Source: Chrysemys picta bellii (lineage: Eukaryota; Chordata; Testudines; Emydidae). Taken from it: 64,000 nucleotides of DNA. The notes beneath the pieces were generated by a model. The model worked only from the letters and a program-made list of their open reading frames with translations, searched no databases and had not been told where the DNA came from. The DNA is taken from assembly GCF_011386835.1 (NCBI RefSeq), contig NC_088791.1, forward strand, positions 126,394,943 to 126,458,942. The letters are read 5' to 3'. Below are positions 46,950 to 58,961 of this stretch, piece after piece. Position numbers and translations under genes: made by a program. Position 1 is the stretch's first letter. Each line of letters begins with the position of its first letter.

Positions 46950-47290
46950 CTCTCTCACCCTGTTGTTGTAGCCATGTTGGTCCGGGGATATTAGAGAGAG
47001 AGAGAAAGTGGGTGAGCTAATATCTTTTATTAGACAAACTTCTGTTGGTGAGAGAGACAATCTTTTGAGCTTACACAGAGCTCTTCTTCAGGTCTGGGAA
47101 ATGTACTTGGAGTGTAACAACTAAATATGCTAAACAATCTGTTTCACCTTGTATTTAGCTGTGACACTCCAAATACATTTCCCAGACCTGAAGAAGAGCT
47201 CTGTGTAAGCTGAAAAGCTTGTTTCTCTCACCAACAAAAGTTGGTCCAATGAAAGATATTACCTCACCCATCTTGTCTCTCTAATCATCT
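46950..47290. mobile_element. Long palindromic repeat element, arms about 125 bp
   Basis: The left arm (about 46988-47115) and right arm (47164-47289) are reverse complements with few differences. Landmarks are GCTTACACAGAGCTCTTCTT, CAGGTCTGGGAAATGTAC and GGAGTGT on the left, and ACACTCCAAATACATTTCCC, AGACCTGAAGAAGAGCTCTG on the right. The 48-base spacer (47116-47163) holds TAAATATG and CATTTAG-like sequence. The left flank GTTGTAGCCATGTTGGTCC matches a terminus common in turtle elements. Non-coding; a fold-back transposon derivative. Confidence 0.8.
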
Positions 47291-47294
47291 TGGA

Positions 47295-48235
47295 GAAGTC
47301 TACTAAGATCATGGAATCTCTGTAATTTGTAAATCATTTCTATAAGTGATGGAAGCATGTGACTATTGTCATTGCACTGCTTAACCCTTTTCTTAAATAA
47401 AATGCTGATGCTTCTAGTTCGGCTGATGGCCAGCTGATTTAGGTTCTCTCTTATTAAAGAAAATCTGGTACAATAGTTTATCGAGTCTAGAAATCACGGA
47501 GATGATGCATTTGAGAGTGTCGGAAAGGTATCCTTCTTCCTTCTGTATTAAGGTTTAAAAAGGAAGGTCTCATTGGACATTGTATAATTTCAAACTTTGA
47601 GTGATGGCTAGCTGACACTAGATGTCTGACCCTGCTCTTATTCCCTCGTTGCTGATGTAAAACACTGCTGCCAGATTGCTTGTATAATATGATCTTGCTT
47701 GAATACTGAATTTCTCAAGGTCTAAAAACCCCACCCTCTCCAGGGTATTTTGGTGTACGCGCCTACAAGACTAAACACAGTGAGTGTAGATGTCTTGCAC
47801 CTGCCCCTTAAATCTTAAAACAAGTTTAGACACAACTCTTGTTAGGACAGACTGAGGATGAGAAGTTTGGAAATCTGCTCTGATCAAACTGAATTCAGAT
47901 TCATACCAATCAGTCAGACTCATAGGGTGAACCTGAGACTATAGACACTTCATAACCCTTTAAGGCTTTTTTGTGCAGGGTGGAGCCATTGGCATAAAAA
48001 CAGAGTTAATGGACCAGATCCTTAGCTGACATAAATCAGCATAGTTCCACTGAAGTACACCCTGTTATACCTGCTGAGGCGCTATACCAATTTACACCAT
48101 CTAAGGATCTAGTTCAATATCTTCAGACCCAGAGTGCTCTTCCCCAGTACTCTGCTTGTTCTGTTTTATTTTCCTGACCAAGGTCATCTTCTGTTGGATT
48201 CTGTCGAGAAAAAGTGAGACTGTGAGTAATGTATG
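47295..48235. other. Non-coding stretch
   Basis: No gene seen. One dispersed-motif copy at about 48010-48115 (GGACCAGATCCTTAGCTGAC, TAGTTCCACTGAAGTACACC). Confidence 0.45.
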
Positions 48236-48239
48236 ATGA

Positions 48240-48490
48240 ACCCAAAGGCTTGTCTACACATAAAAATTGCACCAGTGTAAGTAAGTCGGTTACTAAATCA
48301 CGTTAATTGAATTGGTGCAGCTCCCTGGCAAGGATACTCTTCAGCTGGTTTAAGAGCAGCTAATACCATGTTAGCTTAATTCAGTTTTAAGAGTGCCCAC
48401 CCAAGGAGGTGCAATGATTTTATAAAATTGATTTAGAAATCAATTTAGTTAAACTAGTACTACTAGTGCGTGCAGGCCAGGCTTTAGAGC
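48240..48490. mobile_element. MITE-like element, about 250 bp, degenerate ends
   Basis: The left end AAAGGCTTGTCTACACATAA and the right end read in reverse (AAAGCCTGGCCTGCACGCAC) are similar inverted ends. The GTCTACAC motif is shared with other elements here. The core has AAATTGATTTAGAAATCAAT, itself a palindrome. No clear target duplication. Confidence 0.55.
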
Positions 48491-48499
48491 CCAGCACAA

Positions 48500-51260
48500 A
48501 ATCCAAAACATGCCACTAGCTATCAACATTACTGTGGTGAATATAAGCATGAAAAGAAAAACTAAGTAAAACAAAGTTTTAGCTTCACTTGCATATGCTA
48601 AATTTGCAAGAAAAAAAATTACCAATGCTTTGGATGCACGCGGCTTTTGTCAAGGAGCCTAACGTGCCACTAGTGTCTAAAATTCTGACTTTGTTATACC
48701 AATGGCAGTATAAATGAGGTTTAGAATGAATACACACTATTATCTGTATGGGATAGGTGTGAAAATTGATTACAACTACTTAATATTTCAACATGAGATG
48801 AGGAGTATAGAATTTCACTTTCTGATTGCAGCCTTCCTTTTTCTTTCCTTACATTTTATGTTTTGGATCAAATAACATTTGTGAAGGACTGAATATTTAT
48901 TCTTGATTGGCTAAGGACTTTAAATGTACAACCTAGAGCCCATTTCAATGCCTTGGCAATAAACAGATGATTTATATGCCACATCCATTCCAGTGTTCTT
49001 GATCAGCTAATTACATATGAAACCTGTGTATATCTTAAAGATAATTATATTTTAAGCAATTTTTGAACACATACAGTACTAACTCCAGATCAAAAAGCAG
49101 GAAGGACTCTGTGTCCTGACATGAGAGACAGTCCCCCTTGTGACAGTGACCTGAGTATGAAGAAGGGTCAAATGCCTTTTGATGTGGGGAAGATTGGGAA
49201 ATAGCCAGAATAAAACCCCTTTCTTTCGTCCTTTGGTAGCAGAAATGTAATCATGAAGTCTTCTAAGAGAGAGATGATGTTTTGGTTGAAGTGCTACCTC
49301 ACCTTCCAGAGGCCTGAAAAATCATTTCATGTTGGGCAATTGGGGATGAGAGTGGAAAAGCTAATTTTGTACCTCTTTTTCCACAATCTATAGGAAGCAA
49401 CTAGCAGTGGTGATCATAGTCCATTGAAGTGTAAATGTCACTTGAATAGCCTAGACAGATGGGGTTTTTTTCAGGCAAAGATTAAGATATTGGTTATATG
49501 TTCTTTGCGGAAAAATAAGATTTTTCATACATGGTAGGCAATATCTTATGACTCTTGGGGGCATAGGGATAGGAAGCTCTTCTCCTGGTTCAGAATGCCC
49601 ACGTCTCTTGAAGCCATCTATTTGATCCCTGCACCCTTATGTGAAGGAGCAGGGAACTCCTAGTGAGCTAGCAGAGAGTCTTAAAGGTGAACAACTATTC
49701 ACATGAATTGTGCTATCCCCCACCTTATCTGTAACAAAATTCCTTCCAGTGCAAGGAAGGTCATGGAGCTATTTCCTTAGTCATGCATTCTTCCCAGCAC
49801 TAATCCCAGTAGCAACAAACCTTATTGTTGTCATGTGTATCAAATGCTTGTGATACTTGGCAGTCTCCATATCTTTCACGGTTCTGTTTAGAACCTGATT
49901 AATTAGTTAGCAAAGCACTTTGAAGATGAAAAGAACTACAACATAAAAGTTAAGTATTATTGTTATTCATTATTATTGCTTCCTTCCCTTTGTCCTATAA
50001 GACAAATTTCAGCACACACCTAGATCGTGATCTACAAACTCAAATTATATTTGGCCTATCGTATTCAGCAATATGAGTGGGACACAAGATTTGTGGATTG
50101 TCAAACTAAGGTGGCTCATATTTAATTTCTGTCATCACACTGTCTTGAGATGAGTGAGACTATTATAAAACAGGCAGAATATTTCAATGACATATCAAAG
50201 AGCTAAGTATTATTATGTTTATGGTTTGCTTGCTGGACTGAGAATAAAGATGTAGCCAAATCTCTTCAGTAGCTATCCAGGGAGGGAGCACATGAAGTCT
50301 CCAAGCATAGGTACCTGTCAAAACACTATTACCTCTCTTTTACTGTCCATAGAGCCTCCGAAAGCAAAGCAGTCATCCTTGTAACAAACTGGGCTGGGGA
50401 AACTGGGGATTAGCTAGGGAAAGCAAAAACAGATACTGTGACACAGAAAAGGAGGGAGAGGCACAGAAATTAGGGAGGAGAAAGAGAAATGAGGGAACTC
50501 CAGGAGGAGTACAGAGGAACTCATGGGAAGAAAGAGAAATGGGAGAAGCAGCCTCCAAGTCACAGGCAAAATGTTGCCAGGTCCTCCTCTTGTTCCGTGA
50601 GGGAGTCCCTGATGAAGGCATTCCAGAGAAGAGAAGGTGAACATCACGTTAGGACACCAAATCCAGACCTTCTTTGCCCTCAAAATCTAAGCTTGACTCA
50701 TTAGCACCGGCATAGGCAGAGGTGCCAGCCAGACCCTTTCATCCCAGAGAGCATTCACCCCAAGCAAAGGCAGGCAGTTTCCCCCACCCTAATTCAGAGT
50801 TTCCACTGATGGGGCAGAACCACTGATGGAGGGTGGCCATCGGAGCTACGCTGGTGCATCAGTGCATCTGCAGCCAATCTAGCCACAACTTGCTCATAGC
50901 CAACAATGTACTCTCCCCAATAGAAGGGGGATTGCAGTTGCCCTATGTTGCATCACCCCTATTCCTTGGCAGATCTCTGTCCACTTGATACCTGTGCCAA
51001 CATTTAGCCCAGCAGAAGCCAGCATAAACCCAGGGTGACCAACATGCAGAGCTTTATGTGCATGAGAATTACACTGAAGTTCCAGAGCTTCCTGTGATAG
51101 AATTTCATGCACTGATTACTTTAAACACAGAATTTTCTCCAAGTTGAGAAATCTCTTCCATGACTTCTGGCCTTAATTTGAAGTACCTTGAAAGAAAGAA
51201 TTCAGGGAAGCCTTTCCTCCTTGCAAAGTGAACAGCTTATCCAAAAGTCTGAGAGCAAGA
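48500..51260. other. AT-rich non-coding region
   Basis: No gene or clear repeat seen; overlapping frames at 50373-50704 come from a purine/pyrimidine-biased tract. Confidence 0.45.
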
Positions 51261-51264
51261 TTCC

Positions 51265-51920
51265 TGCGTGCTGTGTTAACAACCTAGATTTGAGCTCCTA
51301 CAGCTAGTCTGGCACAGCTGTTGGAGACTTTCAATTTGTGGCTTCCTCCTGGGCACCCCCTCATGGCCTGAGACAGTCCTGCAGTCAGCCCCTCACCTCA
51401 GTTTTCCCTTCTGGTTCCTCAAATAAACTCCACACATGAGTTTTTTTTTCTTCTCCAATAATGCTCCTTCTCCCAGGGACTAATTAATTAACAGAAAACA
51501 GAAAAGAAAAAAAACCTCAGTCCCAAGGCTTCTCTTCTCCCCAAGGCTGCTCTCTGCATCACTTCCCTGCCTTTGCGGGCCACACTCAGAACTACCTGGC
51601 TGGACTCTCTTCTTAGTTCTGCAGATTCTGCTCTATTTCCATCCAAAAACAGTTCAAAATGAGGAGACTTTAAGTCCGAGCATCTACTGTCTTATAAAGT
51701 CTCCTTAGGCCTTTCCTGCCTGTAGTCTCAGTACCAGGACTCTCTGCTGGAACCTACTCTCTCTGAGCAGCCTCTGATCTCCCTGAGCATTTCCCTCCTT
51801 GCTTTCTGCTGCTCTTTATAGGTGAACTGGGTCATCCCTGTTAAAGTTTGCTTTCTGAGTAATCAGGGTTGGCTGGCCCCAGGACTCTAGCCCAAAAGGA
51901 GCAAGCCACCCTGTTATGGC
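51265..51920 (-). mobile_element. LTR-like block (tentative)
   Basis: Read on the minus strand, the right end starts CATAACAGGGTGGCTTGCTC, then CTTTTGGGCTAGAGTCCTGG, GGCCAGCCAACCCTGATTAC and a TATAAAGAGCAGCAG box at about 51827-51813. From there it runs through pyrimidine/purine-rich sequence to a possible ...TTAACACAGC end near 51270. This order and length fit an old LTR. No clear AATAAA on this strand and no target duplication were found, so this is a weak call. Confidence 0.35.
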
Positions 51921-51929
51921 TCTAAACAA

Positions 51930-54290
51930 CTTCATTGATCTTGAATGGGTGAAAAAAAGACAATCCAAAAGAAAAAAAAAAGACCCAAACTAGAGGTCAG
52001 AAACACAGACGCCAGCGTTAACAATAAGAAGTAAGAAATATTATACTAATATTATAACATGCTGACTGCTACCATGTAAGCAAAAGATGTGATTAGCTGC
52101 AAACAGGTAGGATTGCTCTTGCTGAGATCATTTATAAAAAAGAGCTGATGAATACATAAAGTTTGGTATTCAGCCCCCTTATGACTGCACACACGATGCA
52201 TGTCCAGCTTGCCTCAAGGCAAAAGTCTTACTATTTGAGCTATAAATCATCCCCCCTGATACCACACACTGACCCAAGGGTGTGGAAATACACTGTAGGC
52301 AGTTCTTGCCTGCCTCTAAGTTGATTCACAATTAAAGTTAAGCAGAGTTGTAGTCTCTAGTACTCCAGGGCTACCTCTTTCAAGTCAGATGGAAATCAGT
52401 GTTCCAAATGAAGTTTTTAAAGGAATCTGTTAAAACTCAGTCCTTGGTGGAGGGAACATTCTGCACCATTAAATTCAAATGTCTTAAGCAGCTCCATGCA
52501 ACATATATGAAATCCAGAGTTCTATCTGCATGGGGCTACAGAGGAGGCAGACATTTAAAGGACTATTTTGTTCGATTACAACTGAAGTACAATTCCTTAA
52601 CGACAAACGCTTGTGGATTTGTTGTTTAGAGATGCATCTGTCTTTGGTAATTGGGAGCAGAAGTCCATCTGCCAGAATATGTTTGGTAAATCTCTTTGCA
52701 GGCTGCCATTTTGTGAGTAAGGAGTATACAGCCCCCTCGGTCACCCCTCCCTAAAACCATTTGTATAACCTGCCAGCTGTTCCTTTCTCTGACTCTTCTC
52801 CCAATTATCCTTTAGGAGAGAGTTGAAAGGGGAAGGGGGGAGGGGGGAATAAGAAAGCATTCCCCTGACAATGCATTCTGGCAGCCATCTTTGTTCTGGT
52901 GGAGAAATGGATTGTCAACAAATCATGCCTTCCATGGGAGTGTCTGGCGCAGCAGTGATTAGGGCAATAATGCACTAGGACAGGCTTCTTGCTAGTGTGT
53001 GCTGTGGACTGCTACACTTAATATCTTCTATTTTCTCTCATTCATTCATTCTAGAATCTGTCACAATGTCAGAGATCTTTCTTGCTGGAGGAGGAGGAGG
53101 GATAAGGGCAGGGGGCTGTAGTAGGAGCAAACCTCAGCAAACAAGCTTTACATAATGAATTTATGTAAAGTAATGCTCATAATTATATTAACATTAAAAG
53201 GCCTCCTAAAAGCAGAAGATTTTATAAGGGCAATTTTTCTTGTGCGTCCTTAGTGGAAGGTGGTGGCTTTTCTTCTCCCCCTTTAACTAGCAATAGTTCG
53301 ATTTTATGCACTTTCTAAACATTTTAATTTCTCCCAATGTGTTTCTTCAACAAGGAATTTCTTATGGGAGGGAAAATGGGGGTGGGGAGGTATTTTATTT
53401 TCATGAATAATTCTCAATGGAGATTCACCTCCTTAGAAATCTGACCTTAGATTTAAAAAGCTGGAAAAAAAAAAAAAAAGCATGACTAATCATTCACATT
53501 TTTCCTACAGCTTAAAAAATATTGGGGCCCAATCCTGCATCCCTTTCACAAGAATAGTTCCATTGATGCCTATGGCACTACACTCAAGGATCAGAACTCT
53601 GAACTTACTTCCCATTTAAAGCTGCATTCTGCGATAATCTGAGCACCCATGACTCCCATTAAAGCCAATGTGAATTGAGGGGACATGATGCTATAGAGGA
53701 GATGCTCAGCACCTCACAGGATCAGGATTTTTAATTTAGCAACTTGCAACCCTCTTACCAATGTGAGCTACTGATTCTCCACTCCATTACACCAGTACTG
53801 TGCCAGTGTAACTCTGTTGATTTTAATGGCATGTTACCCCTGTTTTACACCAGTGTAACAGAGGTAAGAAGCAGGCCCGGAATATCTAACCAACAAGCTG
53901 CTGTACTTCAAGAATCTCTTTATTGATATTTTTGTCCTGAGGCATCATCATATATCATGAAAACTGTTCAACACAGAGGATCTTCCAAGCAGCAATAAAC
54001 CAGCAATGTAGTCACCATTCCAGTAACCACCTCTCCAAAAACAAAGGGAAAAGGCAGTGCTCCAGGATAGAGAGAGTCTGGAATTTTGATCTGAGCGTCA
54101 AGATCCATGGGTGTTTAGAATGTCAGTTTCTATGTCACACATACAGAAAGATTTTGTTTATTTTAACAATTATTAATTCAGAGACCACTTAACTTCCCTA
54201 GTAGAAAATAAGAACAGAAAAGCATCTTTATCATGGTCCATTTCACACTGTACAGAGGGAACTATATGAATAATGATCCATCTAAGACCC
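51930..54290. other. AT-rich non-coding region
   Basis: No gene seen. Poly-A runs near 51970 and 53466-53480, a G-rich tract near 52825-52847, and three dispersed-motif copies between 53525 and 53880 (e.g. GGGGCCCAATCCTGCATCCC). Confidence 0.45.
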
Positions 54291-54294
54291 TGCT

Positions 54295-54555
54295 AGAACA
54301 GTTGGCCTTGTGGTTAAGGCTGGAACTCAGGAGACCTAGGCTCAATTCCTAGTTTTGCCACAGATTTTCTGTGCAATCTGGATTAAAGCTCAGTTCCTCA
54401 GTTCCCTGTGTATAAAATGAGGATATTATACTTTCTTTCTCGCACCTTTTGTCTGCCTTGTGTAAGGTCTTCAGGACATGGACTGGAGTCTTACTATGTG
54501 TGCATGATCTCAACTGGGGCCTCTTGGTGCTACTGTAATATAAATGATCATTATT
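54295..54555 (+). repeat. MIR/CORE-type SINE, forward orientation, near full length
   Basis: A tRNA-like head (GGCCTTGTGGTTAAGGCTGG, AACTCAGGAGACCTAGGCTC, AATTCCTAGTTTTGCCACAG) is followed by a core (CAGTTCCCTGTGTATAAAAT, GAGGATATTATACTTTC) and a tail (GGGGCCTCTTGGTGCTACTG, TAATATAAATGATCATTATT). Confidence 0.75.
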
Positions 54556-54923
54556 CCCAGCCTAAGACCACATTAGAATGAACCCAGCTTGGTGGTTCCA
54601 GCTGGTCAAAAACTTTTTAAAAATTATGACAGCTTTTGGGGTTTTTTATAAATGTGTTTTCCGATTTTCACAAAAATGCTTGCAGTTTTTCAACCAGGAT
54701 TCAATATTCTGATGAACATTTTCACAGAACATTACAGTATCTGTTTTCACAAAATATTGTCTGCCTTGATTGACCAACTATATTCAAATGTCTATAGCAT
54801 AATCGAGGACTTTAAAAAGAAAATAGAATTAGGACATTTCTGATGGGTCAGGCTCTATATAGCAGCACCTAGGATCAAGTCAAGAACATGACAACAAAAT
54901 CTTTCAATATTTTAACTGTCTTT

Positions 54924-54925
<2 letters not shown>

Positions 54926-54955
<30 letters not shown>
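54926..54955 (+). repeat. (CT)n microsatellite
   Basis: An uninterrupted CT run of about 30 bases. Confidence 0.95.
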
Positions 54956-54958
<3 letters not shown>

Positions 54959-54959
54959 A

Positions 54960-55960
54960 TTCCTTCTCAACACCCCCAGCACATACATCTCATGAAGTTT
55001 TAATACTGATTTTGAACAGAAGTATGTGTATTGTTTGAGATTCAAATCTCAATTTTTCTCAAGACATCCAAAAATGTTAAAAATTTAAAAAAAAAAACCT
55101 CAACTCATAGAAACATGGGACAGATCTTTGGCTGGTGTAAAACAGGATAATTTCATTGTCTTCTAAAGAGCTACACCAATTTCCACCAGCTCAGTATTTG
55201 GCCAGGGTTTTAAATTAGGACCTCTGGATATTAAACGTGTATTCACAAAAACAGAGACTCCAGAACTAGTTAAGGATTATATTTGTCCTTGCTTATATCT
55301 GTCTAACTGTTTACAGATAAGCAGTGCATGTTTCCTTAGCACTGCTGCAACTGCTGCAGTTAAAATCCTAAAACCTGCTTAGGTCTCAAGTTATTACTTT
55401 CTGGCAGGAATGTATGAAAGGGGCTGGAATATTAATCTCTTTAAATAGGTCTCCGAGGAATTGTCCTCTATAGGATGCATTTTGTGGAATTTGATAATCC
55501 CTAGCATTTTTCAGCATTTCACAAAGCATCATTCTTAAATTCTGTCATATTGTGTTTTGGTTTTAGCACATTCAGAAAGGACTGAAAGCTGGTTCGACCC
55601 ATACCTGGAAGTATAATGTTTTCTCTTAAGTTTTTAACTGAAATAAGGGCATGATTTTCAAAAACAGGAATCTGAAGTTAGGATTCTAACGTTTTCCATT
55701 GTTGGCAGCTGGATCCTCAGCATTTTTGAAAATCAGTACATTAGTTTTCAGCTCCTACTTTTGAAACTCCTATTTTTGCTTGCTTGTTTTATCTCATCAT
55801 CGGTTCGCCTATTGGCCCCCATCGCTATAGTATCTCAGCAACTTTCACAAAGAAAAGTGATAACAATCTCTCTCATTGCCAGGAACACAAAACTCCACAT
55901 GCTCTACTACAAAATCCTGGTCTGAAAGACACAGAGATTAGGGCAATGCCTGTAATGCAT
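54960..55960. other. Non-coding stretch
   Basis: No gene seen; a poly-A run near 55088 and a weak dispersed-motif copy near 55125-55210. Confidence 0.45.
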
Positions 55961-55964
55961 AGAT

Positions 55965-56560
55965 TTCAAGGTCCGGAGGGACCACTTGTGATCATCTAGT
56001 CAGACTTCCTGCATAACAGAGGCCAGAAAACTTCATCCAGTAATTTCCACATTAAGCCCATAACTTTTGTTTTGAGCTACAGCATCTCTTTTAGAAAGAC
56101 CTCCAGCCTTGATTTAGAGCAGGGGTAGGCAACCTATGGCACATGTGCCGAAGGTAGCACGCGAGCTGATTTTTAGTGGCACTCACACTGCTGGGTCCTG
56201 GCCACCCGTCCGGGGGGGCTCTGCATTTTAATTTAATTTTAAATGAAGCTTCTTAAACATTTTAAAAGCCTTATTTACTTTACATACAACAATAGTTTAG
56301 TTATATATTATAGACTTATAGAAAGAGACCTTCTAAAAACGTTCAAATGTATTACTGGCATGCGAAACCTTAAATTAGAGTGAATAAATGAAGACTCGGC
56401 ACACCACTTCTGAAAGGTTGCCGACCCCTGATTTAGAGGCACTGACTCCTCAGATCACATATGTTTTCTACCACATACCTAGGCAGAAACACACGCCCCT
56501 ATTTTCACTGTTCACGATCACTGGCCTTCCCTAAACTAATTCACATTAATCACACGAAAT
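55965..56560 (-). mobile_element. CR1-type LINE 3' end interrupted by a hAT element
   Basis: Left piece (55965-56119): ATTTCAAGGTCCGGAGGGAC, TGATCATCTAGTCAGACTTC, CTGCATAACAGAGGCCAGAA and CCTCCAGCCTTGATTTAGAG. It is cut by the hAT element at 56120-56430. The right piece (from 56431) is more diverged (ACTCCTCAGATCACATATG, CTACCACATACCTAGG) and fades by about 56500-56560. Same family as at 21625 and 22853. Confidence 0.7.
56120..56430. mobile_element. Non-autonomous hAT element (311 bp) with perfect 8-bp duplication
   Basis: Terminal inverted repeats CAGGGGTAGGCAACC and CAGGGGTCGGCAACC (14 of 15). Flanks ATTTAGAG (56112-56119) and ATTTAGAG (56431-56438) are identical. Inside, ATGGCACATGTGCCGAAGGT, AGCACGCGAGCTGATTTTTA and GTGGCACTCACACTGC. 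No coding capacity. Inserted into a CR1 tail. Confidence 0.92.
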
Positions 56561-57349
56561 AATCAAAAAGCTTCTGATGCTTGATCCTGCAGTCCTGACT
56601 CAAGCTAAAGGATTTGAAGGGGAATTTTGCCCAAGTAAGGAGCATTAATGGGAATTTTGCCTGAACTGACCATTGGAACATTTTGTATAGATGTTTTAAG
56701 AATACTTCTATACATTCATCTGTGTGACAACTCTGGTAGTTTAAAACCAGCAGTAAGTAAGAGAACTGGTCATTATAACTTTCAGCAATTCACATCTTTC
56801 AAGCAAATAATGAACCTGACCATCCTTGCTTTATGCTAATAAAGACAGCAAATGTATTTCATTGTGTTCTAATCGTATGATAATTTCAGCTGTTTTAGTG
56901 CTTTTTTCATTTTCACTTTCATTTCCTTTTAACTCATCTAATTTATTAACTAATCAGCTGTCTTGAAACATAATCCAGGCATGGTATATTTCTTTTAATG
57001 AAATTAAAAACCCTGAATGTTTTCTGGAGGGAATGCTTCTCAAATACAGCAGGTCTTGGCCTGGGGAATTGCCCAATAATTTAAAGCAATGTAATACATA
57101 AGAGCAGACATTCCTCACTGATGAGTAATTTTGTTCATCGATACTTTCTCCCCACGTGCAAGTTCTCCAGTAAAGGCAGAAGACCAAGTCCTGAAATCTT
57201 TACTCAGGCCTGGTCTATACTACAGAGTGAGGTCAACATAAGGCAGCTTATGTCGACCTAACTCTGGAAGCGTCTACACTACAGTGTTGCTCCCACTGAT
57301 GTAAGTCTTCATCTCCATGTAGTTAGGTTGATGCAGTGTCAGTATAGAC

Positions 57350-57526
57350 CAGTGGTTCTCAACCTGTGGCCCGCATGCCACTTGTGACCCAATCAGCACA
57401 CAGCTGCGGCCCATGTGACATCCTCAGGGCCATACAGGTAGTATATATACTGTGTGGATGCAGCCCACATACCACATAGAGAGTTGCATATGTGGCACAC
57501 AATGGTAAAGAGGTTGAGAACCACTG
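57350..57526. mobile_element. Non-autonomous hAT element (177 bp), nested
   Basis: Ends CAGTGGTTCTCAACC match exactly at both sides in inverted orientation. Flanks GTATAGAC (57342-57349) and GTATAGAG (57527-57534) form an 8-bp duplication with one mismatch. The host sequence is the inverted-repeat element at 57203-57996, so this one is younger. Confidence 0.9.
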
Positions 57527-57770
57527 GTATAGAGACTGCATTGCTTACATTCGACTGTTCTGGCTGTCATCCAGCTGCGGGGCTCCAGCTGTCAGCCCTG
57601 TGTGATGGTGCTCCAGCTCTCAGTGCCCCACAATGTCCCACACTGACAGTTAAATCTGTGCAAGCGCCCCTGGTGAAGATGCACACTGCCAACAGGCGCT
57701 AGTGTGGACATGCAAAACGGAATCAATTACTGCAGTGGCTATGACTGAAGTAACTTAAGTCAACTTAGGG

Positions 57771-57970
57771 GAGGTCTACACAGCCAACGTTAAAGTGCTG
57801 CCACGACTGTGTAGTCGCGGCTCCCAGTGCTGTAGCACTATCTACACTGCCACTTTACAGTGCAGAAACTTGCATCGCTTGGGGGGTGTTTTTTCACACC
57901 CCTGAGTGAAGAAAGTTTCAGTGCTGTAAGTGGCAGTGTAGACAAAGCAGTAAGTGTAGACAAAGCCAGA
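57771..57970. mobile_element. Hairpin MITE, nested
   Basis: A large imperfect hairpin at 57842-57941: left CTACACTGCCACTTTACAGT, right (reversed) CTACACTGCCACTTACAGCA, with a central GGGGTG-TTTTTT-CACACCCC. The left end GGAGGTCTACACAGCC continues the GTCTACAC theme. Outer limits are approximate. It interrupts the right part of the element at 57203-57996. Confidence 0.7.
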
Positions 57971-57999
57971 ATTTTGTAGTGTAGACTTGCCCTCAGTCC

Positions 58000-58255
58000 T
58001 CACTCAAGCCAGTCTCCCACGGAAGTAAATAGGCCCAATTGTTACTTCTTACTCAATCCACACTCAGGCAAATTCCCAGTGAGTTCAAAGGGGCTTAACC
58101 TGATGAGATGCTGTATGATTGAAAGATGGCCATTTATATAATTAATATTGCCACTGTTAGACCATTGCAACAAATCCTGTACAATGTATATCATGTAAGG
58201 TGTCAATCAAACTTGTAATCTCATTCAATAAAGATATCAAGTTAGTTTAACAGGA
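58000..58255. other. Non-coding stretch
   Basis: No gene seen. It holds a dispersed-motif copy (CTCAAGCCAGTCTCCCACGG, AAGTAAATAGGCCCAATTG) at about 58002-58045. Confidence 0.4.
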
Positions 58256-58259
58256 TCTA

Positions 58260-58926
58260 TTTACCATAAATCCATGTTGATTGGCATTAATTATATTACC
58301 CTCCTTTAATTCTTAATTAATCAAACCCCATATCAGCTGCTCCATTATCTTTCCTGGAATCGATGTCAGACTGACAGTCCTATTATTACCTAGGTCATCC
58401 TGCTTACCATTTTTAAACATTGGCACAACATTAGCTTTTTTCCAGTCTTCTGGAACTTCTCTAGTGTTCCAAGACTTTCTGAAAAGCAACACTAAAGGTA
58501 CAGTGAGATCCTTAGCCAACTCTTAAAACTCTTGGATGCAAGTTATCTACACCTGATGATTTAAAAATGTCTCACTCTAGTAGCTGATGTTGAACATGCT
58601 CCTGAAATCCTACAGGAATGGAAAGAGTTATTTTATTATATGAATATATCATTTCTATTCTGTATTTGAGGGGAGGGGAACAGATATTTATTGAACAACT
58701 CTGTTTTCTGCATTATTATTGATAATTCTACCATTTTCATTTAGTAATGAATGAATACAATTTTTAGGATTCTTTTTGTTCCTAACATATTTAAAAAACA
58801 CTTGCTTATTGTCCTTAACTCTGCTGGCCATAGATTTCTCCTTATGGACTTCCCTTATCAATTTTCCACAGTTCTTACCTTCTGATTTATATTAAATTAC
58901 TACCAACTTCCCCTTTCTTCCATTTG

Positions 58927-58961
<35 letters not shown>

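Larger units (their letters stand above)
57203..57996. mobile_element. Inverted-repeat DNA element hosting two nested elements
   Basis: The left end CTCAGGCCTGGTCTATACTA and the right end read in reverse (CTGAGGGCAAGTCTACACTA) are terminal inverted repeats. Inner landmarks are GGTCAACATAAGGCAGCTTA, GTCGACCTAACTCTGGAAGC, GTCTACACTACAGTGTTGCT and, further right, GGTGAAGATGCACACTGCC, CTAGTGTGGACATGCAAAAC. A 177-bp hAT element (57350-57526) and a hairpin MITE (57771-57970) lie inside. The superfamily was not settled; no clean target duplication seen. Confidence 0.75.

Noticed and set aside
57842..57941. Structured RNA or terminator hairpin
   Set aside because: It is the inverted-repeat core of a nested MITE family.
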